The translations under genes and the position numbers were made by a program. Shown piece by piece: positions 1 through 11,376 of a stretch of DNA of 64,000 nucleotides; the stretch's first letter is position 1, and every line of letters begins with the position of its first letter. This DNA comes from Sva-07 sp963717385 (GTDB lineage: Bacteria; Actinomycetota; Acidimicrobiia; Acidimicrobiales; Ilumatobacteraceae). The notes beneath the pieces are model-generated. The model was not told the origin of the DNA and ran no database searches. It saw only the letters and a list, made by a program, of their open reading frames with translations. The stretch lies in assembly GCA_963717385.1 (NCBI GenBank), contig CAVQWE010000001.1, positions 58,183 through 122,182 on the forward strand, written 5' to 3'.

Positions 1-833
1 TTGCAGCTGCGGGCGAACACCGTTGCCAGGTCGCCGCCGCAGAGGCTGCCGTTGTAGTTCTGGATGGGGTCGTTGGTTTGTGGCGGGACCCACTCGCGTT
101 CGTCGGGGAACACGGTGTCGAGCGCTGCGATGCCGTTGTCGAGTGCGATCCCGGTGGTGATCACCTTGAACGTCGAGCCGGGCATGTACCGCTCCTGGTA
201 GGCCTGAGCGAGCAGTGGGCTCCCGGGTGCGTTCTGCAGGTCGGTGATCGTTTGCTGAGCGATGGCGAAGTCGGCGTTGACGAAGGTGTTCGGGTCGAAC
301 GTCGGGTTGCTGTACATCGCGCGGATGGCCCCGGTCTTCGGTTCGATCACCGTGATCGAACCGGTTCGGCCGCCGAGCAAGAACTGGGCGGCCTGCTGCG
401 CGTCGTGGCGGAGTGCGAGTTCGACGGTGCCGGTCGACCCCGTACCCCCCGTGAGCAGGTCACCGAGGCCCCGAATCTGCTGCTCGGTGGTCGACCCGGT
501 CAGCACGTCGCCGTACATCCGCTCGACCTGGGTCGAACCGAACGCAAAGGTGAAGTAGCCGGTGATGTCGGCGAGGAGGTCGCCGGTCGGGTACTCGCGC
601 CGGTAGTCGTATCGCTCGCCTGGCGCCGTCGGCAGCGACATCGCGGCCACGATGCCGTCGCTGGTCACGATGGGACCGCGCGGCTTGTTGAACTCGCGGA
701 GCACTTGGCGTGTGTTGTCGAAGCGAGCGTCGAGTTCCTGTTTGCGGCCCACCTGCCAGTAGTTGAGTGCCACGAACAGCAAGACGTAGCAGGCCATCAA
801 CCCGAGCGCGAGCTGCCGGATCTGGCGATTCAT
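1..833 (-). CDS. pbpA: Penicillin-binding protein, class B transpeptidase (3' end beyond window)
   Basis: Cell-wall D,D-transpeptidase that cross-links peptidoglycan on the outer face of the membrane, probably as partner of the adjacent SEDS protein. The protein starts at the ATG ending at 833 (MNRQIRQLALGLMACYVLLFVALNYWQ), giving one N-terminal membrane anchor. About 275 residues are visible, covering the dimerisation region and the start of the transpeptidase domain. The catalytic SxxK motif is visible as GSTFK, encoded near 165-182. The SxN and KTG motifs would lie past the left edge. Its ATG overlaps the TGA of rodA (ATGA), so the two are translationally coupled. In mycobacteria pknA and pknB follow at this locus; they would be off the window. 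Confidence 0.93.
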   Translation of the reverse strand, partial: MNRQIRQLALGLMACYVLLFVALNYWQVGRKQELDARFDNTRQVLREFNKPRGPIVTSDGIVAAMSLPTAPGERYDYRREYPTGDLLADITGYFTFAFGSTQVERMYGDVLTGSTTEQQIRGLGDLLTGGTGSTGTVELALRHDAQQAAQFLLGGRTGSITVIEPKTGAIRAMYSNPTFDPNTFVNADFAIAQQTITDLQNAPGSPLLAQAYQERYMPGSTFKVITTGIALDNGIAALDTVFPDEREWVPPQTNDPIQNYNGSLCGGDLATVFARSC

Positions 834-2267
834 GCTGTGGCCCGTCGCTCGTCACGGCGCAGGCGCCGTCCGAGCCGCCACGCACGCCAACGTTCCAACG
901 GTGTGGGATCGTCGGGGAGCTCACCCAATCGGCGGGCCGACGAGTCGGACAGGCGGATCAGGAGTGCGAGCAGCACGTAGTTGGCCACCAGCGACGAGCC
1001 GCCGTAGCTGACGAACGGCAACGTGATGCCGGTGAGCGGCACCACTTTGATCACGCCGCCGATGATGACGAATGCCTGCACGCCCACGATCGTGGTGAGG
1101 CCGACGGCCAACAGCTTTTCGAAGGTGCGGTCGGTGCGCAGTGCGATGCGCAGACCGGCGCCGACGATCAGCACGAACGCCATCAGCACCGCGGACGCTC
1201 CGATCAGACCCCACTCCTCGCCGATCGACGCGAAGATGAAGTCGTTCTCGGCGTACGGCACCTGGCCCGGGTTGCCGCGCCCGAGTCCGGTGCCGGTCAG
1301 CCCGCCGTCGGCGAGGCCGTAGATCCCCTGGATGATCTGGTAGCCGTCGTCGAGCGGGTCGGCCCACGGGTCGAGCCAGATCGAGACTCGGGTCTGGACG
1401 TGGCCGAACTGGGTCCATGCGAACGTAGGCGGCGCCGGCGAAGAGCACGACGCCGGTCACCAGATAGCTGACGCGTTCGGTGGCCACCCACATCATCACC
1501 ACGAACAACGTGAAGAACAGCAGCGAAGATCCCAAGTCCTTCTGGAACACCATCACCAACACGGCGAAGCCCCACGCCATCAGGATCGGTGCGATGTAGC
1601 GGGGCTCGGGAAGGCGCAGCGGGCCGATCCTCCACGTCGATGCGGCGATCAGCTCCCGGCGGTCGGCGAGATACGACGCGAAGAAGATGGCGAGGAACAA
1701 CTTGGCGAATTCGCCGGGTTGGAAGTTGACCGGACCGAGGCTGACCCAGATGCGTGCACCGTTGATGGTTCGTCCCACGCCGGGAATCAGCGGCAGGACC
1801 AACAGCGTCGCTCCGGCGAAGAAGAACAGCCAGCTGTAGCGAGCCAGGTCGCTCGCGCGCTGCACGACGAGCAGCGTGACGACGAACGCGACGATGGCGA
1901 CGAGACTCCAGGTGGCTTGGAGCCCGGCGAGTTCGTCGTCGAGGCGGGCGATCATGACGAAGCCGATGCCGTGCAGGAGCGCAGCGAGCGGGAGCAGCGT
2001 GCCATCTGCGCCGCGGGCGACGATGCGCACCACGACATGGGCGCACAGCAGCATCCCGAGCAGGATCGCGACGAAGAAGATGATGCCGGGTGGGATCTCG
2101 GCGTTCGTGCCGAGCGCGGTGACGGTGTACGCGGCACCGGTGATGAGTGCCGCCATCACGAGCAGCGTCAGTTCGGTGGTTCGTCGGCTCCGGGCGAGCG
2201 GCGAGTCGGGACGTTCGACGATGTCGCCGGCCTCGACGTGCCACGTGGGCGCCGCGGTGTCGGTCAC
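830..2267 (-). CDS. rodA: SEDS-family peptidoglycan polymerase RodA/FtsW (frameshifted as assembled)
   Basis: Integral-membrane glycosyltransferase that polymerises lipid II, working with the class B PBP encoded next. Many hydrophobic segments are visible. SEDS-typical stretches include FQPGEFAKLF near residue 165, QKDLGSSLLF near residue 240 and, in the second part, PLTGITLPFVSYGGSSLV. The first about 280 residues read from the GTG at 2267; the rest reads in another frame from about 1420 down to 830. One extra base near 1421 (tacgttCgcatgg) accounts for the break, and coding quality is high on both sides. The start overlaps the pstP stop as GTGA. RodA rather than FtsW is chosen from the locus, not from a diagnostic residue. 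Confidence 0.9.
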
Positions 2268-3660
2268 GGTCCGCTGGTGGTGGTCGCACCGCCCGGCGCG
2301 CCAGCGGTGCCCGCGGCCGCATCGGTCGTGGTGGGAGCGAGCGTCGTGGTCGTGGTGGTGGTCGTGGTCGTCGTGGTCGTGGTGGTGCCGCTGTTGATGA
2401 ACTCGAAGGCTTCATCGAAGCTGTCGAAACGCGGTTCGTCGTCGATCGCTTCGGCAACATCGGGATCGAAGTCGCCACGATCTGGTCCGGTGGCATTTTC
2501 TGTCGGGTCGATCCACAGCACGCCGCCGGGGCGCCCCTCGTAGATGATTGCCTGGCCGTTGTCGTCGAACGCCACGAACCAGCCGCTGCGCGCCCAGGCG
2601 GAGAACACCACGAACGCGATCACCAGGAGTGCCGCCACCGCGAACGCGCTGAGCAGACGAACGACCGAGCGTCGCCGGCTCGTGGTCTGGGGTTCGTCGG
2701 TCGCGGGTGCGTCGGCCTCGGCGTCTGCAATCGCTGGGTCGGGATCGAGTTCGAGCGTTCCCGCTGGTGTCGGGTCGGTGCCGGCTTCGGCCCACACCGG
2801 CACCACGTCGAGTTCTTGGGTCGGGTCTGGCGGTTCGTCGCCCTCGACCACATCGACCACGACCACGGTGATGTTGTCGCGTCCCCCGCTTCGTTGGCCT
2901 TTTCGACGAGCCGATCGGCGGCGACCTGCGGATCGGATTCGATCGTCAGCGTGGACGCGATGTCGACGTCGGCGACCTCGTCGACCAGGCCGTCGCTGCA
3001 CAACAGGAAACGGTCGCCGCGGATCAGCGGCAGTGTCCACCAGTCGACGCGAACCTCGGGTTCGATGCCGAGTGCCCTGGTGATGATGTTGCGACGGGGG
3101 TGATCGCGTGCCTCGGCCTCGGTGATGTGGCCGGTGGCCACGAGTTCTTGCACATAGCTGTGGTCGACCGTGACCCGTCGGAGGCGTCCGTGACGAAAGA
3201 GGTAGGTGCGGGAATCTCCGACGTTGGCGAGCACGAGCGCCTCGCTCGGAACGGCGGGTGTCACCGGCGTGAGGTCACCGGGTTGGTCCGGGTCGGTGTC
3301 GATGCCGTCGTTGAGGTCGATGTTCGGTGCGGCGCGTCCGGCGTACGGGTCGCTGATGACGGCGATCGCCGTGACGGTGGTGCCCATGCCGTGCTGGCCT
3401 GGATTGGCGATCGCGGCCCGGAAGATGTCGCCGTTGGCGACCCGGATCGCCTCGACCACCTCGGGCGCTGCGGGGGGCTGGTCGCCTTCGAGGAGTTCGC
3501 CGATCCGGTCGACGGCGATCTGGCTGGCGACTTCGCCCGCCTCGTGGCCGCCCATGCCGTCGGCGACGACGAACAAGCGGTCGGTGACCAGCAGGTTGTC
3601 CTCGTTCTCGGGTCGGAGTTGGCCGGTGTGGGTGGACGATCCGGCGCGCAGGTCAGCCAT
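2264..3660 (-). CDS. pstP: PP2C-family serine/threonine phosphatase, membrane anchored (frameshifted as assembled)
   Basis: Dephosphorylates Ser/Thr-kinase targets in the growth-control locus. The N-terminal half carries the metal-dependent phosphatase motifs RPENEDN, VVADGMGGHEAGEVAS, GTTVTA, NVGDSRTYLFR and LLCSDGLVDEV. After a juxtamembrane region comes one membrane helix (LLSAFAVAALLVIAFVVFSAW), then a short outer domain and a Thr-rich tail encoded by an ACC/ACG run near 2340-2395. The frame breaks at a C5 run (2883-2887 on the plus strand). Adding one base restores NEAGGRDNITVVVVDVV, the expected final PP2C motif, so this looks like a homopolymer error. The length and single helix match PstP. 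It overlaps rodA by 4 nt. Confidence 0.93.
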
Positions 3661-3694
3661 CAGTCGAGCTCCGTCGCTGCGTGTGTCGCGCAGT

Positions 3695-4243
3695 TCATTG
3701 CGCCTCGATCACGGTCGTGCCGGCCTGCACCCGGTCGCCCGGATGGAGCAGTTTGCTGCCGGAGAGTTTCGAGCCGTTGTGGAAGGTGCCGTTGGTGGAG
3801 CCCAGGTCTTCGACCATCGGCTGGCCGTCGTAGTCGTAGAAGCGGACGTGGCGCTGGGAGATGTAGGCGTCGTCGTCGATGACGATGGCGCACGTCGGGT
3901 CGCGGCCGAGCACGATCTCACCGGCGAGCGCCACGGTGACACCGCGACGCGACCTGGGTTCGAGCATCACGAGTCGGCTGGCGCGACCGCGCTGCGGTTT
4001 CGATTGCCGCTTCGACTTCTTCGCGGTCGGTGGAGCGGCTGCCGCTACGGCTGCAGCGGGGCGACCCATCGGTGTGGTCTGGCCGGCCGCCGATGGTGCC
4101 ACGCGCTGGCGGGGGGCGCCGATCATCGGCCGTCGGCTCGGCGTGCGTACCTCGCTCCACACCGCCCACAGGACGCGAGCGAAGAACAGATAGAGCAGTC
4201 CGAGGAGGACGAACTTCAAGATGGTCAGAACTTGGTCGGTCAT
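3695..4243 (-). CDS. fhaB: FHA-domain protein FhaB/FipA-like
   Basis: A 182-residue protein with one N-terminal membrane helix (TILKFVLLGLLYLFFARVLWAVW), a basic Ala/Pro linker, and a C-terminal forkhead-associated domain. FHA domains bind phosphothreonine. Visible FHA features are the GR motif in IVLGRDPTCAIVIDDDAYISQRHVRF and the LGSTNGTFHNG loop. The start is the ATG ending at 4243 (MTDQVLTILKF); a longer upstream reading is only the antisense of fhaA. The gene lies between fhaA and pstP, the same order as in mycobacteria, where FhaB links kinase signals to septal and wall synthesis. Confidence 0.93.
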   Translation of the reverse strand: MTDQVLTILKFVLLGLLYLFFARVLWAVWSEVRTPSRRPMIGAPRQRVAPSAAGQTTPMGRPAAAVAAAAPPTAKKSKRQSKPQRGRASRLVMLEPRSRRGVTVALAGEIVLGRDPTCAIVIDDDAYISQRHVRFYDYDGQPMVEDLGSTNGTFHNGSKLSGSKLLHPGDRVQAGTTVIEAQ

Positions 4244-4268
4244 GGCTGGGAGCTCGAGCTCCGGTCGT

Positions 4269-4931
4269 TCAAGACGCCTCGAACCGGACGTGGGTGGAGC
4301 CGAAGCTGATGATGTCGCCGTCGCGCAGCGCCTGGTCGCCGACGATCTTGACGCCGTTGACCATCGTGCCGTTGGTGGAGCCGAGATCGCTGACGACGTA
4401 GCCGGACCCGCCCGCTTTGACTTCGGCGTGGTTGCGACTGATGTTGCTGTCATCGATCGAGATCGTGCATTCGGGCAAACGCCCGACGGTGACCTTTCGG
4501 CCTGCGAGATCGACGCGGTTCCCCGACGGCAGCACCAGCGAACCCATGCCGGGGCCGGTGGAGGCCTGCTTGAGCTGGCTGACGATGTTGAACCGGCCGC
4601 TGCGCAGCCCGTTGTCGACGGCGAGTTGCACCGTGACCGGACCCATGAAGTGGTAGCCCTCTTCCCGGGCGTATTCGCGTGCGGCCTCGGCGAGTTCGGA
4701 GACGAGAGCATCTTCGATCTCGTTGAAGCTGGTGTGATCGATGGCGCTCAGCACCACGGTGAAGTCGTTGGGGACGATGCGGCGTCCCTTGACGTCGACC
4801 GAGCGTTGGTCGTCCATTTCGCGCACGAGACGGCGGCCGAGTTCGATGGGGCGTATCGAGCCCTTGGAGCGACGAAAGAACACGCCATCGACCATACGCT
4901 CCAAACGGTGCTCCAGTGACTGCAATCCCAT
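4269..4931 (-). CDS. fhaA: DUF3662 and FHA-domain protein FhaA
   Basis: Cytoplasmic 220-residue protein. Residues about 1-115 form the FhaA N-terminal domain (DUF3662: LERMVDGVFFRRSKGSIRPIELGRRLVREMDD). Residues about 130-218 form an FHA phosphothreonine-binding domain (VTVGRLPECTISIDDSNISRNHAEV; DLGSTNGTMVNG). Mycobacterial FhaA binds phosphorylated MviN and other wall proteins; that is family knowledge. It is the first gene of the minus-strand operon, so the promoter should lie in 4932-5163. The protein is shorter than mycobacterial FhaA because the long low-complexity linker is nearly absent. Confidence 0.94.
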   Translation of the reverse strand: MGLQSLEHRLERMVDGVFFRRSKGSIRPIELGRRLVREMDDQRSVDVKGRRIVPNDFTVVLSAIDHTSFNEIEDALVSELAEAAREYAREEGYHFMGPVTVQLAVDNGLRSGRFNIVSQLKQASTGPGMGSLVLPSGNRVDLAGRKVTVGRLPECTISIDDSNISRNHAEVKAGGSGYVVSDLGSTNGTMVNGVKIVGDQALRDGDIISFGSTHVRFEAS

Positions 4932-4992
4932 AGGTGGGTCGCCAGACTACTGCCCCCATCAGGCCCCTCACCGTCGCTCCGTCGCCCCGTGC

Positions 4993-5104
4993 CCTGAGTG
5001 ATGAGCCAAGCGGTCCTGGCGGTGCGGTTCGCTCATCACTTCCGCCCCCGTCCGCCGAGTGATGAGCCAAGCGGTCCTGGGGGTGCGGTTCGCTCATCGC
5101 TCGG
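4993..5104. repeat. Tandem pair of about 45-bp palindromic repeats
   Basis: Two near-identical copies, at about 4995-5040 and 5059-5103, start 63 bp apart. Copy 1 has perfect inverted arms AGTGATGAGC and GCTCATCACT around a G-rich centre. Copy 2 differs by an interior base and by a change in the right arm (GCTCATCGCT). They sit between the divergent fhaA and tRNA-Leu genes, where they could form hairpins or bind a protein. No copy was noticed elsewhere in the window. Confidence 0.75.
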
Positions 5105-5163
5105 TGCTGCCGGCGCCGCGCGTGCCAAGCGTTGTTGCGAGCGCTAACGTTCGTGCTCCACTT

Positions 5164-5246
5164 GCGCGAGTGGCGGAATGGCAGACGCGCCAGCTTCAGG
5201 TGCTGGTGTCCGAAAGGGCGTGGGGGTTCAAGTCCCCCCTCGCGCA
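5164..5246 (+). tRNA. tRNA-Leu (anticodon CAG)
   Basis: The acceptor stem pairs GCGCGAG (5164-5170) with CTCGCGC (5239-5245), with discriminator A at 5246. The anticodon stem-loop is CCAGC-TTCAGGT-GCTGG, with CAG at 5197-5199. A long variable arm and GGTTCAAGTCC T-loop are present, as expected for class II tRNA-Leu. CCA is not encoded. A TAACGT hexamer at 5145-5150 is a possible -10 element. Confidence 0.95.
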
Positions 5247-5327
5247 CGAGAAATCCCTTGCACTGCAAGGGATTTCTTCGCGTCTCGGGGCTCATCGTCG
5301 GTTGGTCGGCGTCGTAGGGTCGCGAGC

Positions 5328-6026
5328 GTGAACCAGCGTCGCGTCGTCGTCACCGGAGTCAATCGCGGTCTGGGACGGGCTCTCGCTGAGCGATTCATCG
5401 AGCGCGGTCACCGTGTGTGGGGGACGAGCCGCAACGGCGATGCTCCCGAGGGGGTCGAGTCGTGTGTTCCCCTCGATCTCAGCAGCGAGGAGTCGGTGCT
5501 CGAGGCCGCGCGCACCATCAGCCACGAAACCGATGGGATCGATCTCCTCGTCAACTCTGCCGGGGCCGATGCCCGCGCCTTCGGGGCGCCGGAGGATGAT
5601 CGCGGCCCCTTCGACTTCGACGCGGCGGTGTTCAATGCGGTGCTGGAGGTGAACGTGACGGGCCCGATGCTGGTGACCCGCCACCTGCTCCCGCTCCTGC
5701 GGTCGGGTGGTCACCCGATGGTGATCAACATCAGTTCCCAACTCGGATCGATGCATGTCGCTGCGGGCAAGGGCCGAGACACCGCCTACTGCGTTTCGAA
5801 GGCAGCGTTGAACATGTTGAGCGTGAAGTCGGCGGCCGCCCTGCGAGACGAACAGATCGGAGTCGTCATGCTGCACCCCGGGTGGATCGCTACCGACATG
5901 GGCGGGCCGGACGCGCCGCTCGCCGTCGACGCCACGTCTGCGACGATCGCCACCACGATCGAATCGTTGACGATGCTCGACACCGGCCGTTTCGTCCGCT
6001 GGGACGGCACTGACCACCCCTGGTGA
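5328..6026 (+). CDS. Short-chain dehydrogenase/reductase
   Basis: A 232-residue NAD(P)-dependent oxidoreductase of unknown substrate. The Rossmann dinucleotide motif is TGVNRGLG (residues 9-16). The catalytic pair is Y154 and K158 in YCVSK, preceded by the serine strand INISSQLGS. The NSAG motif and late PGW motif resemble the C-factor/sniffer-type SDRs. I chose the GTG at 5328 because the open frame upstream runs into the tRNA and lacks codon bias. It converges with the TetR gene, 3 bp away. Confidence 0.85.
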   Translation: MNQRRVVVTGVNRGLGRALAERFIERGHRVWGTSRNGDAPEGVESCVPLDLSSEESVLEAARTISHETDGIDLLVNSAGADARAFGAPEDDRGPFDFDAAVFNAVLEVNVTGPMLVTRHLLPLLRSGGHPMVINISSQLGSMHVAAGKGRDTAYCVSKAALNMLSVKSAAALRDEQIGVVMLHPGWIATDMGGPDAPLAVDATSATIATTIESLTMLDTGRFVRWDGTDHPW

Positions 6027-6029
6027 AGC

Positions 6030-6614
6030 TCAGCGGTCCGCGCCGACACCCTCGACAACACCGAGGGCACGCAGGGTCATGTCGAGGAGGCGATCGAGTT
6101 CGGTGGCGCTCACGTCGTCGTTGGCGACGATGCGCTTGGAGATCAACGGGCCCTGGACGATGTGCATCGCCAGGTCGAGGTCGATCTCGGGGTCGATCTC
6201 GCCCCGTCCGATCGCGCGTTGCAGCGCCAGTGCAGTCGGGCCGCTCGATTGGACTCGGGCACGTCGGAAACGTTGTGCGTTCTCGGGTCCTTCGAGCGCT
6301 TTCGTCACCATCCAGGCGAACAACTCGCGAACCGGTGGAGCCGCTGCGATGGCGAGATACTGGCGATGGACCAGTTCCAGATCACCGCGCAATGACCCTG
6401 TGTCGGGCAGCGGGGTCGAGCTGACGGACTCGTCGACCGCGGCGAAAACGAGCGCGTCAGTCGAGCCGAAGTGTCGGTACAGCGTCGTCTTGGCCACGCC
6501 CGAACGACGTGCGACCTCGTCGCCGGCGACGCCGCGAACCCCCTCGGTCCGCAAGATCTCCAGTGTCGCGTCGATGATCTTCTGTCGTGCCGTGGTGCTG
6601 AGTGGGCGTCCCAT
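6030..6614 (-). CDS. TetR-family transcriptional regulator
   Basis: A 194-residue repressor-type regulator. The N-terminal helix-turn-helix is DEVARRSGVAKTTLYRHFGSTDALV (residues about 32-56), a textbook TetR recognition region; the C-terminal half is the ligand-binding and dimer domain. It is divergent from the small membrane-protein gene at 6749. The perfect inverted repeat at 6681-6703 lies between them, so autoregulation plus control of the neighbour is likely. The effector is unknown. Confidence 0.92.
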   Translation of the reverse strand: MGRPLSTTARQKIIDATLEILRTEGVRGVAGDEVARRSGVAKTTLYRHFGSTDALVFAAVDESVSSTPLPDTGSLRGDLELVHRQYLAIAAAPPVRELFAWMVTKALEGPENAQRFRRARVQSSGPTALALQRAIGRGEIDPEIDLDLAMHIVQGPLISKRIVANDDVSATELDRLLDMTLRALGVVEGVGADR

Positions 6615-6680
6615 AACGACACCAAGCGTAGCTCAGACTCGGCCCCGATGATTGACAGCAAGGCAGGGTGAATCCAACAG

Positions 6681-6703
6681 TTACGCTACGATACGTAGCG
6701 TAA
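6681..6703. promoter_or_regulatory. Putative TetR operator, perfect 10-bp inverted repeat
   Basis: TTACGCTACG-ATA-CGTAGCGTAA is a perfect palindrome with a 3-bp centre, of the length usual for TetR operators. It lies 67 bp upstream of the TetR start and 45 bp upstream of the divergent gene. A TACGAT hexamer at 6687-6692, inside the operator, could be a -10 element for the rightward gene, so bound repressor would block RNA polymerase. Confidence 0.8.
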
Positions 6704-6748
6704 CTACAGCATCCGTCCCCACCCGGACCGACACCCTCAGGAGTACCA

Positions 6749-7159
6749 ATGGCCGCAACGCTCGCAGCAACAGATCGCCACACCAGCATCGATCCCCGCT
6801 TGAAGATCTCGGCACTCTGGACCTCGATGCTCTTCGTGTTCGCCTACGTCGACATCTTCGCCTTCTACCGAACCGACCTGCACGCCGAGATCGAGCGCGG
6901 CACCGTCGCTGGCTTCGAGGTCGGCCAAGGGTTTCTGCTCTTCACGACGCTGTACATCGTGGTCCCGTCGCTGATGGTCTACCTCAGCCTCGTGATGGCC
7001 CCGAGAATGAACCGAAACGTGAACTTCGGCGCGGCGGCGTTCTATGCCATCACCATCACCGGTGCGGCCATCGGCGAGTGGGCCTACTACCTCATCGCCA
7101 GCGCCATCGAACTGCTGTTGCTCGCCGCCGTGGTCAATCACGCACGACGCCTTCGTTGA
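6749..7159 (+). CDS. Small four-helix membrane protein (DUF6326-like)
   Basis: A 136-residue integral-membrane protein with about four hydrophobic helices: ISALWTSMLFVFAYVDIFAF, GFLLFTTLYIVVPSLMVYLSLVM, FGAAAFYAITITGAAI, and YYLIASAIELLLLAAVV. The KISALWTSMLFVFAYVDIFAFYRTDL opening resembles DUF6326 proteins. No catalytic motif is visible and the function is unknown. A good Shine-Dalgarno (AGGAG, 6739-6743) precedes the ATG. The upstream operator implies regulation by the divergent TetR protein, a context seen for stress or solvent-responsive membrane proteins. Confidence 0.75.
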   Translation: MAATLAATDRHTSIDPRLKISALWTSMLFVFAYVDIFAFYRTDLHAEIERGTVAGFEVGQGFLLFTTLYIVVPSLMVYLSLVMAPRMNRNVNFGAAAFYAITITGAAIGEWAYYLIASAIELLLLAAVVNHARRLR

Positions 7160-7249
7160 TCCGCTTCGGACAACCTTCGAAGCGGTCGTCGCCCGTTGTG
7201 GGTGCGGGCCGCTGGAAGGCTGCTCGGTAGAGTCGATCCGGTGGAGTCG

Positions 7250-9163
7250 ATGACCGATTCGTCGGCAGGCCCGAGCCTGGCCGACCAGTTCCCCCCGACC
7301 ACGCTGGCGCAATGGCGCGTCTGCCGTCGACAAGGTGCTCGCCCGAGGGGGACAGGAGTTGTCGCCCGAACAACTCGCCGAGCGGTTCGAACGCGACCTG
7401 GTCACCCACACCGTCGACGGGCTGGTGATCCAGCCGCTGTACACCGATCTCGGCGGCGCCCCCGAACCCGGTGTGCCCGGTGCTGCACCGTTCACTCGCG
7501 GCACCACCGCGCTCGCGAAACGCAGTTACGGCTGGGACGTGCGCCAGCGAGTGCTCGCCACCAGCGACGCCGGCGAGGTCGCCCAGCGTGTGCTCGGCGA
7601 ACTCGAACGTGGCGCCACCTCGGTGCTGCTCGACATGTCGAACGTCGCTCGCGTCGACGTCGACTACCTCGACGCTGCCCTCGACGGGGTGCTGCTCGAT
7701 CTGGCTCCCGTGGTCATCTGCAACGCAGCCGATGAGCGCGGCGCCGCATCGGCACTGCTCGATCTCCTCGAACGTCGCGGCGTCTCGTCCGACGAGGCGG
7801 CCACGTCGCTCGGCCTCGATCCGCTCGGGCGCTGGGTCACCTCCGCCGCGGGTGACATCGCGGCCGACCTCGGCGCAACGGCAGCGCTGGCGCAACGCTG
7901 TGCCGCCGACTTCCCGAACGTCGACTCGATCGTCGTCGACGCCACCGTCGTGCACGAAGCCGGCGGCGGCGATGTCGAAGAACTGGCGTACGCGGCATCC
8001 GCTGGCCTGCAGTATGCGCGGACGCTCACCGAGGCGGGCCTGTCGATCGACGATGCGTTCGGCCAGCTCGAATTCCGCTTCGCGGCCACCCCCGACCAGT
8101 TCCTCACGATTGCGAAGCTCCGTGCGGCGCGTCGGGTCTGGCAGCGGATCGCCTCGGTGTCCGGGGCGAACGAGAGCTCGCAGACCCAACGCCAACACGC
8201 CGTCTCGTCCACCGCTGCAGCCTCGCGTTACGACGTCTCGGTCAACCTCCTCCGTGGCACCGTCGAGTGTTTCGGTGCCGGGGTCGGAGGTGCCGACGCC
8301 GTCACGATCTTGCCGCACGACGAGCTGCTCGTCGCCGGTGGAAGCGAACTCGGCCGTCGCATGTGCCGCAACACCCAGCTGGTGCTCATCGAAGAGAGCA
8401 ACCTCGCCAAGGTCGTCGACATCGCCGGCGGCTCGTGGTACGTCGAGCAGCTGACCGACCAGTTGGCGAACGCCGCGTGGGACTTCATGCAGGAACTCGA
8501 ACGCGCCGGCGGCCTGATCGACGCTGTCGAGCAGGGGGTGTTGCAAGCCAGGGTCGAATCGACCCGCGGGCGTCGCGACGAAGCCATTGCCACTCGCAAG
8601 TTGCCGATGACCGGGCTGACGGAGTTCCCCAACATCGCCGAAGTCGTGTCGACCCCGCCTGCGGCCGTCGCCGCCGATTCGGCGACCGCCTCGTTCGCCC
8701 CGCTCCGTCGCCACCGCTACGCCGACCCGGTCGAGCAACAACGTCGACGCTCCGATGTGCTGGCGGCGTCGCCGGCAGGACGACCGACCGTCTTCCTCGC
8801 CGCGGTTGGGCCCACAGCCACCAACGCCGCACGCGTGTCGTTCGCGAAGAACCTGTTCGAAGCAGGCGGCATCGAGGGGATCGTCGGCGACGGTTCGGTC
8901 GACCCCGCCGAGATCCGTCGAGCCTTCGAGGCGAGCAACGCCTCGCTGGTGTGCATCTGCGCAAGCGACTCGGTGTATGCCGACCACGCGGTCGCCGTGG
9001 CCACCGAGCTGCGGGCGGCCGAACCGGCCCGCATCTACCTGGCGGGCAGACCTCGTGGGATGGAACAGCAACTCGCCGAGGCCGGCGTCGACGAACAGAT
9101 CGCCGCCGGTGGCGACATCGTGGCCACCTTGCGAACGGCCCTCGACACGATCGGAGCGTCGTC

Positions 9164-9167
<4 letters not shown>
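7250..9167 (+). CDS. mutA: Methylmalonyl-CoA mutase small (beta) subunit (frameshifted as assembled)
   Basis: Non-catalytic partner of MutB in the adenosylcobalamin-dependent interconversion of methylmalonyl-CoA and succinyl-CoA. It has the mutase barrel fold (TVDGLVIQPLYTD, YDVSVNLLRGTVECFGAGVGGADAVTILPHDE, MCRNTQLVLIEESNLAKVVDIAGGSWYVEQLT) and a degenerate C-terminal cobalamin-like domain without the DxHxxG motif, as usual for MutA. The natural start is MTDSSAGPSLADQFPPTTLAQW at 7250. A two-base loss in a CG-rich run near 7318 shifts the frame before KVLARGGQELSPEQ. It overlaps mutB by 4 nt (ATGA). Confidence 0.92.
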
Positions 9168-11371
<2,204 letters not shown>

Positions 11372-11376
11372 CGGCG

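Noticed and set aside
78..980. Long plus-strand open frame over the PBP gene
   Set aside because: Arg/Gly-rich composition without motifs. The minus strand carries the SxxK transpeptidase reading continuous with the ATG at 833.
2340..2395. ACC/ACG run as an independent microsatellite element
   Set aside because: It encodes the Thr-rich tail of the pstP product; similar Thr stalks occur in other surface proteins of the window.
4993..5104. Possible CRISPR array in the tandem repeats
   Set aside because: Only two units, each palindromic and longer than typical repeats, with a short non-unique spacer and no cas genes.
7134..9071. Minus-strand open frame of 645 residues opposite mutA
   Set aside because: Antisense artefact of GC3 bias; no motif and no plausible start region.
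8267..9163. N-terminal extension of the mutB frame back to 8267
   Set aside because: It is an Arg-rich shadow of mutA. The ATG at 9164 overlaps the mutA stop and starts the known MutB N-terminus.
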